From the NCBI GenBank assembly GCA_002928965.1, contig PERU01000034.1, positions 1-37,395 on the forward strand: 37,395 nucleotides of DNA, read 5' to 3'. The notes beneath the pieces are model-generated. The model was not told the origin of the DNA. It saw nothing but the letters and a program-made list of their open reading frames with translations, and searched no databases. Within the stretch, counting starts at the first letter, position 1. Each line of letters opens with the position of its first letter. Of the stretch, positions 1 to 7,791 are shown piece by piece. The translations under genes were made by a program, and so were the position numbers. The DNA comes from Methylomonas sp. (lineage in GTDB: Bacteria; Pseudomonadota; Gammaproteobacteria; Methylococcales; Methylomonadaceae).

Positions 1-89
1 CCCAACCCCTCTTTATCAAAGAGGGGAGCAAGAATCGTGTGATTCGGAATAAGCAGAATTCCGGGAAGTTATTTATGACCATATCCTTA
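1..89 (+). repeat. MITE-like palindromic repeat, copy A (truncated by window edge)
   Basis: This stretch is nearly identical to 9823-9913 and to the reverse complement of 4160-4250. It contains the hairpin CCCCTC-TTTATCAAA-GAGGGG and the terminal motif ending in ATATCCTTA. Only the right part of the element is in the window. Its last bases supply the TAA stop codon of the lipoprotein gene on the minus strand. It has no coding capacity; mobility is inferred from the copies and the inverted ends. Confidence 0.8.
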
Positions 90-626
90 GTTGACTTCGT
101 TCAGTACGTCGGCATCGGGGTAGAAGCGGTTCTCGGTAATCACGTCTGCTGCGATGCGATTGTTAAGCAAGTTGTCAACATCATCTGTCACTCGATCGAG
201 AATTTCCGGGATTTCGGCGCGTTCGGCCGATTTCTGCAGGGCGTTACCCCATATCGCTACATGTCGCGTCGTGATACGACGGACGGCATTATCTTTGGCC
301 CATTCTGCGGCAATAACCCTTCCTAATTGCTGCAGTTTGGTTTGTATGGTGTTTTTCAAGGCGGGATCGGCAATTTTGGCTGTCAAATCCCTACTGATGC
401 TATTCCAACCGGTGGGATACAGTTCCCAGCCCTGGTAAAAGCGTTGCACCCAAGTCAGGTATTGTTCCTGGCTTTGCAACTGGGCATTGTGGCGGTCTTG
501 ATCGTAATAGTCGCTAAACCCGGCTTGCTGCGATAAGGCTTCCGGCCAAGCCGATTGCCGGACAGTCGTTGCAGAACAGCCACAAAGAAACCCCATCGCC
601 ACACCAATTAAAACGCAGACTTTCAT
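87..626 (-). CDS. Hypothetical lipoprotein, 179 aa
   Basis: The protein starts with a short hydrophobic signal and a lipobox (L14-C-G-C17), so it is probably acylated on Cys17 and held in the cell envelope. The mature part is hydrophilic, rich in Gln, Asp and Arg, and mostly helical in appearance, with several Trp residues near the start. I recognise no catalytic motif or family. The stop codon lies inside the end of repeat copy A, so the original C-terminus may have been altered when the repeat inserted; the last residues read NEVN. It is the last of three minus-strand genes (small protein, EEP-fold protein, lipoprotein), with a 108-bp gap to the EEP gene, so co-transcription is possible but not certain. 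Confidence 0.75.
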   Translation of the reverse strand: MKVCVLIGVAMGFLCGCSATTVRQSAWPEALSQQAGFSDYYDQDRHNAQLQSQEQYLTWVQRFYQGWELYPTGWNSISRDLTAKIADPALKNTIQTKLQQLGRVIAAEWAKDNAVRRITTRHVAIWGNALQKSAERAEIPEILDRVTDDVDNLLNNRIAADVITENRFYPDADVLNEVN

Positions 627-734
627 TGCAATACTTCCCCTCCCGAAATCAATAGCAGGATTGTAGAACTGCGCCGATGACAGGACGATTAAGCTCCGGT
701 TACGGTAATTTGACGCACGTGTTGTCTGCTTGGA

Positions 735-1577
735 TTAAAACAGCTCGAATCGGGCCAAGTAGCCGAAATGGTCCGATACGACGGGATAAAAATCACTGTT
801 GAAGATCGGCGTCATTTCACGGATGCGTAAAGGCTGGCCGTTACCTTTGAAAATGTAATCGATCCGTCGGGGTGGGCTATGTCGCCATCCGTCGATCTGG
901 CCGCTAAAGGTCGGCTCGTAAAACCGCTGCGGATGCAGTTCGTGATATTGGTCGACATAGTCGCCATTGCCGACGATGTGGTTATAGGCATGCTCGCCGG
1001 CGGGGGCATTGAAATCGCCGACAATCAAGTCGCCTCTGAAACCGAAATGCCGACGGGAAGCAATCAGTTGTTTCAGTCGGGCGTATTCTTCGTAAAATCC
1101 GTGATGTGACCAGCTAAGGTGTACATTGGAGACGTGCAGCAGTCCAAACCAGGGCACATCGATACAGCTCAAAGTAATATTCCGCGACATGTAATTGTCT
1201 TTATTGCTGTCGGTTGAAACGTAGGTGGAATAGTTATGCTGTAACGGATAGCGACTGAGTATGGCGGTGCCTTCCCGCCAACGTTGGAAGCCAATGTGGC
1301 TCCAGTCTTGGTGAATGTGGTACCACTGTCCCCAATGCCGCAGGCGTTGGCAAATCCGAAACGCCATATTTGATGGCGACTCCCCATAAGGATGCGTGAT
1401 CGGATCGTGTCGGTATTCGCCAACTTCCTGAAAGCAAATTACATCTATGCTTAGGTGGGCAATGGCTTCGGCGATGATCTGCACCTCCCGTTCGTGCAGA
1501 TGCATGGTTTCGAAACAGTTTTGCCGTGAGTGTTGTTGATAAGTATGCAGATTGAGGGTTAACAACGAGAATGACAT
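735..1577 (-). CDS. Endonuclease/exonuclease/phosphatase (EEP) fold hydrolase, 280 aa
   Basis: The whole protein is one EEP (DNase I-like) domain. Visible family residues are Asn9 in TLNLH, Glu51 in CFQEV (metal ligand), His153 in NVHLSW, Asp188 and Asn190 in GDFNAP, the RIDYIF strand near residue 240, and the catalytic Asp269-His270 pair in SDHFG. All catalytic positions are intact, so it should be an active metal-dependent phosphodiesterase or phosphomonoesterase. The substrate cannot be read from sequence: family members cut DNA, sphingomyelin, inositol phosphates or nucleotide derivatives. There is no signal peptide, which favours a cytoplasmic role. It follows the small gene by 31 bp and probably shares its promoter, which has a Pho-box-like sequence. 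Confidence 0.85.
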   Translation of the reverse strand: MSFSLLTLNLHTYQQHSRQNCFETMHLHEREVQIIAEAIAHLSIDVICFQEVGEYRHDPITHPYGESPSNMAFRICQRLRHWGQWYHIHQDWSHIGFQRWREGTAILSRYPLQHNYSTYVSTDSNKDNYMSRNITLSCIDVPWFGLLHVSNVHLSWSHHGFYEEYARLKQLIASRRHFGFRGDLIVGDFNAPAGEHAYNHIVGNGDYVDQYHELHPQRFYEPTFSGQIDGWRHSPPRRIDYIFKGNGQPLRIREMTPIFNSDFYPVVSDHFGYLARFELF

Positions 1578-1608
1578 CAGGCGGTCGACCGAGGTTGACG
1601 GTTTGTGG

Positions 1609-1821
1609 TTAACCTAATTTGGCAAATTCTGCCTGTAAAGTGGCAAGAAAAGTCTCCCGGGCAACCTGGGCGATGCCTAACTGCTGTTGCAGTCGCTGAA
1701 TTTCGGCATCGACGATTTGCAGATTGTTGAGTTGGGTTTTAGCGATGTCGCTGAGGCTGTCGATTGGGTGGGTTTTGTCGCCTATGGTCAGCGTTGGAAT
1801 GGCGGTGTTTGTGTCGGTCAT
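1609..1821 (-). CDS. Small conserved protein, 70 aa (DUF6447-like)
   Basis: The chosen ATG gives a protein beginning MTDTNTAIPTLTIGDK; an in-frame ATG nine codons earlier (1848) is possible but has no better ribosome site. The sequence has a short beta-like start (LTIGDKTHPIDSLSD) followed by a long amphipathic helix with a QRLQQQLG heptad pattern, typical of small proteins annotated as DUF6447. That family name is from memory. No biochemical role is known to me; the helix suggests self-association. It is the first gene of the leftward group and lies downstream of the minus-strand Pho-box-like site. Confidence 0.7.
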   Translation of the reverse strand: MTDTNTAIPTLTIGDKTHPIDSLSDIAKTQLNNLQIVDAEIQRLQQQLGIAQVARETFLATLQAEFAKLG

Positions 1822-1895
1822 AGCAGTATTCCGGAATAAATTAAACATGTCGGTCGGGCTTTACCCCGAACCGAGAGGCAGTTTAACCGGGGAAT

Positions 1896-1913
1896 ATGAC
1901 AGATTTGTGATTG
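1896..1913 (-). promoter_or_regulatory. Pho-box-like site, leftward arm
   Basis: Read on the minus strand the site is CAATCACAAATCTGTCAT, matching 15 of 18 positions of the PhoB consensus CTGTCATAWAWCTGTCAY as I remember it. Ten bases downstream is TAAACT (1880-1885), a plausible -10, which is the spacing usual at PhoB-activated promoters. It faces the small-protein/EEP/lipoprotein genes. Confidence 0.5.
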
Positions 1914-1937
1914 CTGGATGCCTTAGCCCGTCTGTGG

Positions 1938-1955
1938 TTGTCATAAATCGGTCAC
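1938..1955 (+). promoter_or_regulatory. Pho-box-like site, eutBC arm
   Basis: The site TTGTCATAAATCGGTCAC matches 16 of 18 positions of the PhoB consensus. Ten bases later comes TATTCT (1966-1971), a good -10 hexamer, about 45 bp before the eutB start. No good -35 is seen, as expected for an activator-dependent promoter. Confidence 0.6.
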
Positions 1956-2014
1956 ATGGCTGGCGTATTCTGTTTCGCGTCTTTCCAGTCCCATGCTACG
2001 GCACTTTCTAATCC

Positions 2015-3394
2015 ATGTACTATTCCGCAACGGTTCACGGCAGACAGGTCCGATTTGCCGATTTACGCACGCTAATGGCTAAAGCATCGCCCAAACGGGC
2101 GGCAGACGAGTTGGCTGGCTTGGCGGCAGAATCCGCCGTCGAGCGCGCCGTGGCCCAACAAATCCTGGCCGACGTGCCCTTGCGGCAGTTTCTGGAACAG
2201 CCGTTGATCGCCCCGGAACACGACGAAGTGAGTCGGCTGATACTGGAGCGTCACGATGCCGCGGCATTTGCGCCGATTGCCTCGTTATCGGTCGGTGAGT
2301 TTCGCGACTGGCTGCTGGCCGACAACAGCGACCTGTCGGCAATGGCCAACGGTTTGACGCCTGAAATGCTCGCCGCTGTCAGCAAAATCATGCGCAATCA
2401 GGATTTGATTGCGGTGGCGCGGCGCTGCCGGGTGATCACTGGATTTCGCAACACGCTGGGCTTGCCGGGGCGATTGTCGACCCGTTTGCAGCCGAACCAC
2501 CCGACCGACGATCCGCGCGGAATCGCCGCCAGCATCATCGACGGATTGTTATACGGCAGTGGCGATGCAGTCATCGGCATCAATCCGGCCACGGATAATT
2601 TGGGGAATGTACGGAGGTTGTTGGAATTGCTCGATGAGGTGATTCAGCGTTATCACATTCCGACTCAATCCTGCGTACTTTGCCATGTCACCACCGCCAT
2701 GGAATTGATGCACCAAGGTGCACCGGTCGATCTGGTGTTCCAATCCATCGCTGGCACTGAAGCGGCCAATCGCAGCTTCGGCATCGATCTGGCGCTGTTG
2801 GGCGAAGCCAAAGCTATGGCCGAAGCGTTGAATCGTGGCGAGGTCGGCAGTCACGTCATGTATTTCGAAACCGGCCAGGGCAGTGCGCTATCAGCCAATG
2901 CGCATCATGGCGTCGATGCTCAAACCTGCGAGGCGCGTGCCTATGCGGTGGCTCGCGAGTTTTCGCCATTATTGGTGAATAGCGTGGTGGGTTTCATCGG
3001 CCCGGAATATCTGTATGACGGCAAACAAATCATTCGCGCCGGTCTGGAAGATCATTTCTGCGGCAAATTGCTTGGGTTGCCAATGGGCTGCGACATCTGT
3101 TACACCAACCACGCCGAAGCCGACCAGAACGATATGGATACACTGCTGACACTGCTCGGTGTCGCCGGCTGCAACTTTATCATGGGAATACCGGGTGCCG
3201 ATGACGTGATGCTGGCCTACCAAAGTACTTCATTTCACGATGCCTTGTATCTGCGTCAGGTGTTGGGCTTGCGGCCAGCACCGGAATTTGAAAGCTGGCT
3301 GAACCGGATGGGTGTTTTTGACGGAGCCAATGGTCTGTCGGATCATTCCGCAAAAACGCCGCTATTGAGCCGTCTGTCGGCACTGATCGCATAA
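2015..3394 (+). CDS. eutB: Ethanolamine ammonia-lyase large subunit
   Basis: The 459-aa protein matches EutB over its full length: the family's conserved stretches include LPGRLSTRLQPNHPTDD, GINPATDN, QSIAGTEAANRSFGIDLALL, YFETGQGSALSANAHHG and MGCDICYTNHAEADQND. With EutC it forms the adenosylcobalamin-dependent enzyme that splits ethanolamine into acetaldehyde and ammonia in the TIM-barrel active site of this subunit. It overlaps eutC by one base (TAATG), so the two are translationally coupled. No microcompartment shell, reactivase (eutA), transporter or aldehyde dehydrogenase gene lies nearby, so this is a stand-alone eutBC pair, probably used for nitrogen supply or for ethanolamine released from lipids. 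A Pho-box-like promoter lies 59 bp upstream. Confidence 0.96.
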   Translation: MYYSATVHGRQVRFADLRTLMAKASPKRAADELAGLAAESAVERAVAQQILADVPLRQFLEQPLIAPEHDEVSRLILERHDAAAFAPIASLSVGEFRDWLLADNSDLSAMANGLTPEMLAAVSKIMRNQDLIAVARRCRVITGFRNTLGLPGRLSTRLQPNHPTDDPRGIAASIIDGLLYGSGDAVIGINPATDNLGNVRRLLELLDEVIQRYHIPTQSCVLCHVTTAMELMHQGAPVDLVFQSIAGTEAANRSFGIDLALLGEAKAMAEALNRGEVGSHVMYFETGQGSALSANAHHGVDAQTCEARAYAVAREFSPLLVNSVVGFIGPEYLYDGKQIIRAGLEDHFCGKLLGLPMGCDICYTNHAEADQNDMDTLLTLLGVAGCNFIMGIPGADDVMLAYQSTSFHDALYLRQVLGLRPAPEFESWLNRMGVFDGANGLSDHSAKTPLLSRLSALIA

Positions 3395-4170
3395 TGTCGA
3401 CGCGCGATCCCTGGTTCGAACTCAGGCGTTACACCCAAGCCCGTATCGGTCAGGGCCGGGCAGGCTGCGCCACACCGACTGCTGCGCAACTCGAATTTCA
3501 ATTGGCACATGCAATGGCGCGCGATGCCGTGCATCAACCCTGGCAAGTCGAACCTTTTGCCGAGGCACTGACGGCAAAAGGTTGGTATCCGCTGCAACTG
3601 GCAACGGCGATTAACGACCGACAGCACTATTTGCAACGTCCCGATTTGGGCCGCTGTCTGGATCAAACCAGCCGCGATAGCTTGCAGATGCTTGACTTGC
3701 CGGCTTCCGATGTAGCGCTAATCGTCACCAACGGCCTGTCGTCAACTGCTGTCATTGAGCACGGCTTGGCGTTGTTGACAGCCGTTGTGGCTGCGTATGC
3801 GGACTGTTCGTTAAGCATCGGCCCGATCTGTTTGGTGCCAAATGCACGGGTCGCGGTCGCCGATGAAATCGGCAGGTTGTTAGCGGCGAAAGTATCGGTC
3901 ATTATCGTCGGCGAAAGGCCGGGCCTGAGTGCTGCAGACAGCTTAGGGATGTATTTGACCTATGCGCCGCAACCGGGCAAGACCGACGCCGAGCGCAATT
4001 GCCTGTCCAATATTCGTCCGCCGGCTGGCATGGATTACCATACGGCGGCGGCTAAATTGGCATATTTGACGCAACAGGCCCTAAATCGGCAAATATCCGG
4101 CGTGGGCTTAAAAGACGAAATGGGCGAAACAGCGCTTACTGGTAACAGTGATTTGGTCATTAGGATATAG
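3394..4170 (+). CDS. eutC: Ethanolamine ammonia-lyase small subunit
   Basis: This 258-aa protein is the EutC partner of EutB. Family signatures include the N-terminal WFELRRYTQARIGQGRAG and TPTAAQLEFQLAHA, followed by the Rossmann-like cobalamin-contacting half (VALIVTNGLSSTAV, IGPICLVPNARVAVADEIG, VIIVGERPGLSAADSLGMYLTY) and NCLSNIRPPAGM. It holds part of the adenosylcobalamin site. The start codon overlaps the eutB stop. The final codons (IRI and TAG) are read from the end of repeat copy B, so the extreme C-terminus appears to have been replaced by the repeat; the folded core is complete. Confidence 0.95.
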   Translation: MSTRDPWFELRRYTQARIGQGRAGCATPTAAQLEFQLAHAMARDAVHQPWQVEPFAEALTAKGWYPLQLATAINDRQHYLQRPDLGRCLDQTSRDSLQMLDLPASDVALIVTNGLSSTAVIEHGLALLTAVVAAYADCSLSIGPICLVPNARVAVADEIGRLLAAKVSVIIVGERPGLSAADSLGMYLTYAPQPGKTDAERNCLSNIRPPAGMDYHTAAAKLAYLTQQALNRQISGVGLKDEMGETALTGNSDLVIRI

Positions 4171-4314
4171 TCATAAATAACTTCCCGGAATTCTGCTTAT
4201 TCCGAATTACACGATTCTTGCCCCCTCTTTGATAAAGAGGGGTTGGGGGAGATTTTTTAATAAATCCCCCTCGATCCCCCTTTTTCAAAGGGGTTATTTG
4301 TAGCGAAATCCTTA
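4160..4314 (-). repeat. MITE-like palindromic repeat, copy B
   Basis: The reverse complement matches copy C (9751-9913) almost base for base over about 155 bp. The two ends form an imperfect terminal inverted repeat: one reads TAAGGATTTCGCTACAAATA and the other TTAGGATATAGTCATAAATA. Inside are two strong hairpins, CCCCTCTTTGATAAAGAGGGG and another built from CCCCCTTTTTCAAAGGGG. The element closes eutC by supplying its stop codon, and its hairpins could act as transcription terminators for eutBC. Confidence 0.85.
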
Positions 4315-4411
4315 GCGCTGATGTCGGCAACCTGTATTGAGTTTAGCGCGGCCAGATGCCTGATTTCTGCATTCATTGACAGGCGCCTCGGAGAATTGGG
4401 GTAACCCTATT

Positions 4412-4903
4412 CTAACCAGCTGATGGGGCGGCAGGGTTTGCACCGCTTGTTTCAGGGGGGTCAGTGATGCTGTCTGTAGTTCGCAATTCGGATGCAAGCA
4501 GAAACTTTCCGAGCTGTTTATCAGTGTCGAAAATGTGGCTGATCAACCAACCTTTCAAAAAACTGAGTAGTTCTTCTCGGGTAATCAGTTTGCCTTGTTT
4601 GATGTCGCTTTGTAATTGGGCTACGGTCGCCGAAAAATTACGATGTTCCTCGAAATGTTTATTCTGCGCTTCTAAAGGATAGGCATTGGCGACCATCAAT
4701 TCTTCTTCGGTATCGAAATGGTACAGCGCATAACTCATCAGATCCCGGATGATTTCTTCAATTTGCAGACGACTGCTGCCAGCAGTCAACTGGATCGCAG
4801 CCATATTCAGCATGTTGACCAAAATCTGATGTTGTTCATCGATACTGGCGACGCCAGTCAGCATATTCTCGACCCAGGTGATCGAATTATATTGATCGTT
4901 CAT
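4412..4903 (-). CDS. Bacteriohemerythrin (single-domain), 163 aa
   Basis: A hemerythrin four-helix domain spans residues 8-140 with the di-iron ligand pattern: His in SIDEQHQ, His and Glu in YHFDTEEEL, His-x4-His in KHFEEHRNF, and His-x4-Asp in SHIFDTDK. All ligands are present, so it should bind oxygen reversibly and perhaps NO. The C-terminal 25 residues are low-complexity and Pro/Ala rich. The start overlaps the 3' end of the GGDEF-EAL gene by 17 bp on the same strand, which indicates one transcript and possible functional coupling. In methanotrophs such proteins have been proposed to deliver oxygen to membrane methane monooxygenase; that role is knowledge of the family, not seen here. Confidence 0.92.
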   Translation of the reverse strand: MNDQYNSITWVENMLTGVASIDEQHQILVNMLNMAAIQLTAGSSRLQIEEIIRDLMSYALYHFDTEEELMVANAYPLEAQNKHFEEHRNFSATVAQLQSDIKQGKLITREELLSFLKGWLISHIFDTDKQLGKFLLASELRTTDSITDPPETSGANPAAPSAG

Positions 4904-7511
4904 GCTTAAACTCCGATAAATCAGGCATCTTGAACTGGTTGGCCCACGCTAAAAACTCATCGGCAGGCATAGGGCGAGCGATGGCATAGCCCTGAACTAT
5001 GTCGCAGCCTAAGTCTAGCAGGCAGTGTGCTTGTTGCCAGGTCTCCACGCCTTCGGCCACAATTGTGGTGTCAAAAGCCTTTGCCAAGCCAATGATGCCG
5101 CGCACAATCGCCAAGTCGTTCTGATCGGTAAGCAAGTCACGCACAAAGGTTTGATCGATTTTTAACGTGGTGACAGCAAGTCGTTTCAAATAAATCAGTG
5201 CGGAATAACCGGTGCCGAAATCGTCCAGTGCGAAATTGACGCCCAGGTTTTTGCAAATTGCAATCAACTCGCTCACTTTTTGCAAATCGTCCAATGCTGC
5301 CGATTCGACGATTTCGATTTCTAACTGGTTTTTGGGCACAGTGGGGAATTGCTGCAGGATGGCAGACAGATGCTCACAAAAATTTTCCTGTCGCAAGTGC
5401 CGTGCCCCGATGTTGATGCTCAATGCTGGGTTGAGTGATTGATCGCACCAGGATTGCAGGATGGTCATCGCTTCACTGATAACCCATTCGCCAAGAGCGA
5501 TAGCAAGGTCATGGTCTTCGATGAGCGGTAAAAATTCCGCTGGCGGGATCAGTCCGCGAATCGGATGTTGCCAACGTATTAGCGCCTCCGCGCCCACCAC
5601 CTGTCCTGTTTTCAGGTTGATTTTGGGTTGTATGAATAAGCGAAATTCAGCATTTATCAGTGCTTTTTCGATCCGAGCCAGGACCGACCAATTGGCTTGC
5701 GCCCGTTTGTCCTCGCGAATATCGAAGTATTGAAAACGATTCTTGCCGGCCTGTTTGGCTTGATACATGGCATGATCGGCATGGCGAAGCAATGTATCCG
5801 GATCGACATTGTCATAGGGAAACAGGGTATACCCGATGCTACCTGAAATGTGGTTGATTTGCTGGCTCAACAAATTGTAAGGCGCGATCAGCGCTCTTAA
5901 AATGCGCTGCAATGTGGCTTCGCATTGCTCGCGGTTATCGATATCACACAGCACAATGGAAAATTCGTCGCCGCCCAAACGGGCCACGGTATCGCAACTG
6001 CGCACGCAACTTTGCAAGCGACTGGCAACTTCAATCAACAGTGCGTCGCCCATGCCATGACCGTAGGTATCGTTGACGGCTTTAAAGCCGTCCAGGTCCA
6101 GGCAGGCAATCGCCAGCAAGTCGTGATTACGTTCGACCCGCGCCAAGCCCTGACGCATGCGGTCAGCCAGTAGTGGTCGATTCGGTAGTTGCGTCAGCGG
6201 GTCATGATAGGCAATTTGTTCGATTTCCTTTTGATGTAATTTGAGTTGGGTGATGTCGGTCATCATGCCCATGTAACACAGCAAATTGCCGTCGCTATCG
6301 TTGACCACGCTAAAGTTCAATATACAGGCAAAGGACTGGCCGTTTTTTTTGCGACACCACATCTCGCCGCGCCAGTGGCCTTCCTGTTTCAATTGTCGCC
6401 AGAAATTTTCATAAAACGCTTGATCTTCTTGCTCGGTGCGCAACAACAACGAGGTATGTCCCACGGACTCTTTGCGGCTGTAGCCCGTCATACTCAAAAA
6501 TGCCAAATTAACATCCAGCACGGTGCCATTCAGATCGGTCAGAAAAATTCCTTCCTGCGCTTCTGAAAACACCTTGGACATCAGTAACAGTGAGTTTTGG
6601 TTTTTGTCCTGTGCAGCTTTAAATGCCTGTAATTGGGTTTGCGCATTAGCCAGATGGCTCATGACGCTGTTGTCCGGAAAAGTGTCGGGTAGTGGCAGCC
6701 CAGTGAATTGCCCGCTGCCTAACTGCCGTATCGATTGGTAAACGAATTGAGGGTTTGCACCCAGCATGTTTCGGAACAATGTGTCGCATAGCCAGAGCAT
6801 TGTCCCCAACACAATGCCCAGGCCGATGAAGAGCATGCGCATCAGGCTGGCCCAGTCTGCGGCTGCATTTACAGCGTTTTGTGAACGCTGTTCCGAGAGC
6901 TGGCTCACTTCATCGATCAGTAGCATGATCAGGTATTTTTGTTGTTGATACTGTTGATCAAAAACCAACATTTGGGCACGTGCACGCTTGATTTTGTCGT
7001 CAGGTGCAGCCGATTTGATCAAATCAATCGCATTGAATTCAATGGCGTTCAGCTGGCTGGATTTGAGTTCGGCTGCTTCAAGTTTTTCCAGCTCATTAGC
7101 GGTGAAACCGGCCTGTTGGATACGCTCGGCAAGCGTTAAAGTATCGGTAGCTGGTTTTGATTTAAATGTAGGCACGGCAGTTACATCATGGGCATCGCTC
7201 AGATTTTGGCGCTCGGGTTGAGCGTGTTCGCCATCCCGGGTTGCCAGAATTGCCTGATAATGCTGCAGATAAGCACTGTCGAGCGTGATTACATAGCTGC
7301 GTACCATGTGTGTAAGGTTGTCGGAATTTTCTCTGAGCTCATCAAAAATCAGCCGGGTTTTGTAGCGTTGCTCGTTAGCTACGTCAATTTGTTTTTCTGA
7401 CCAGACATAATAAAAAAACAGTCCGATCATGACCAAGAGCAAGGCAAAGCTGGCTAGCAAGCAATGGTAGAACGCGTTGTGGGTATAGGCAGATTGCCGC
7501 TGTTGCGTCAT
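4887..7511 (-). CDS. Membrane-bound PAS-GGDEF-EAL c-di-GMP enzyme, 874 aa
   Basis: I chose the ATG at 7511 (MTQQRQSA); an in-frame TTG at 7553 would add 14 residues. Order of parts: TM helix (about 15-37), periplasmic helical sensor region (38-220), TM helix (about 223-242), PAS (about 310-420), GGDEF (about 435-595) and EAL (about 610-855). The diguanylate cyclase site is intact (RLGGDEF) and has an RxxD inhibitory site (RSCD) five residues before it. The EAL phosphodiesterase motifs are intact (AEALIRW, EIVESA, LDDFGTGYSAL, LKIDQTFV, VAEGVET, QGYAIARPM). Both activities are therefore possible; which dominates cannot be told. It is followed by, and overlaps, the bacteriohemerythrin gene. Confidence 0.92.
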   Translation of the reverse strand: MTQQRQSAYTHNAFYHCLLASFALLLVMIGLFFYYVWSEKQIDVANEQRYKTRLIFDELRENSDNLTHMVRSYVITLDSAYLQHYQAILATRDGEHAQPERQNLSDAHDVTAVPTFKSKPATDTLTLAERIQQAGFTANELEKLEAAELKSSQLNAIEFNAIDLIKSAAPDDKIKRARAQMLVFDQQYQQQKYLIMLLIDEVSQLSEQRSQNAVNAAADWASLMRMLFIGLGIVLGTMLWLCDTLFRNMLGANPQFVYQSIRQLGSGQFTGLPLPDTFPDNSVMSHLANAQTQLQAFKAAQDKNQNSLLLMSKVFSEAQEGIFLTDLNGTVLDVNLAFLSMTGYSRKESVGHTSLLLRTEQEDQAFYENFWRQLKQEGHWRGEMWCRKKNGQSFACILNFSVVNDSDGNLLCYMGMMTDITQLKLHQKEIEQIAYHDPLTQLPNRPLLADRMRQGLARVERNHDLLAIACLDLDGFKAVNDTYGHGMGDALLIEVASRLQSCVRSCDTVARLGGDEFSIVLCDIDNREQCEATLQRILRALIAPYNLLSQQINHISGSIGYTLFPYDNVDPDTLLRHADHAMYQAKQAGKNRFQYFDIREDKRAQANWSVLARIEKALINAEFRLFIQPKINLKTGQVVGAEALIRWQHPIRGLIPPAEFLPLIEDHDLAIALGEWVISEAMTILQSWCDQSLNPALSINIGARHLRQENFCEHLSAILQQFPTVPKNQLEIEIVESAALDDLQKVSELIAICKNLGVNFALDDFGTGYSALIYLKRLAVTTLKIDQTFVRDLLTDQNDLAIVRGIIGLAKAFDTTIVAEGVETWQQAHCLLDLGCDIVQGYAIARPMPADEFLAWANQFKMPDLSEFKHERSI

Positions 7512-7791
7512 GGAATGGGGATGATGAGATGTGTGCCATTGAGAATAGCACAAGCTAAAAATTACCCAACCCGACCTCGACGGTTTTGTCGGAAAATAGG
7601 CACAAAAATCAAGCTTTTGATTTGTTTTGGCCGGAACATGGATGCTGAGACACCGGCGTATATGCTTGCAGCGATTGCGCCAACTGCCGACCCGGATTCA
7701 TTAACCGACATCACATTTGGCGTGGTTGGCATTGTGCCTTAACGTTCACACTAGTACTATCAGCGGGTATTTTGAGGATAACGGATTTCGC

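Noticed and set aside
4887-7553. TTG start at 7553 for the GGDEF-EAL gene
   Set aside because: It adds 14 His-rich residues without a ribosome site; the ATG at 7511 gives a normal cytoplasmic start before the first membrane helix.
7680-7740. Sigma-54 promoter before the hemerythrin kinase (TGGCGTGGTTGGCATTGTGC)
   Set aside because: The GG and GC elements do not have the required spacing and the match to TGGCAC-N5-TTGCW is poor.
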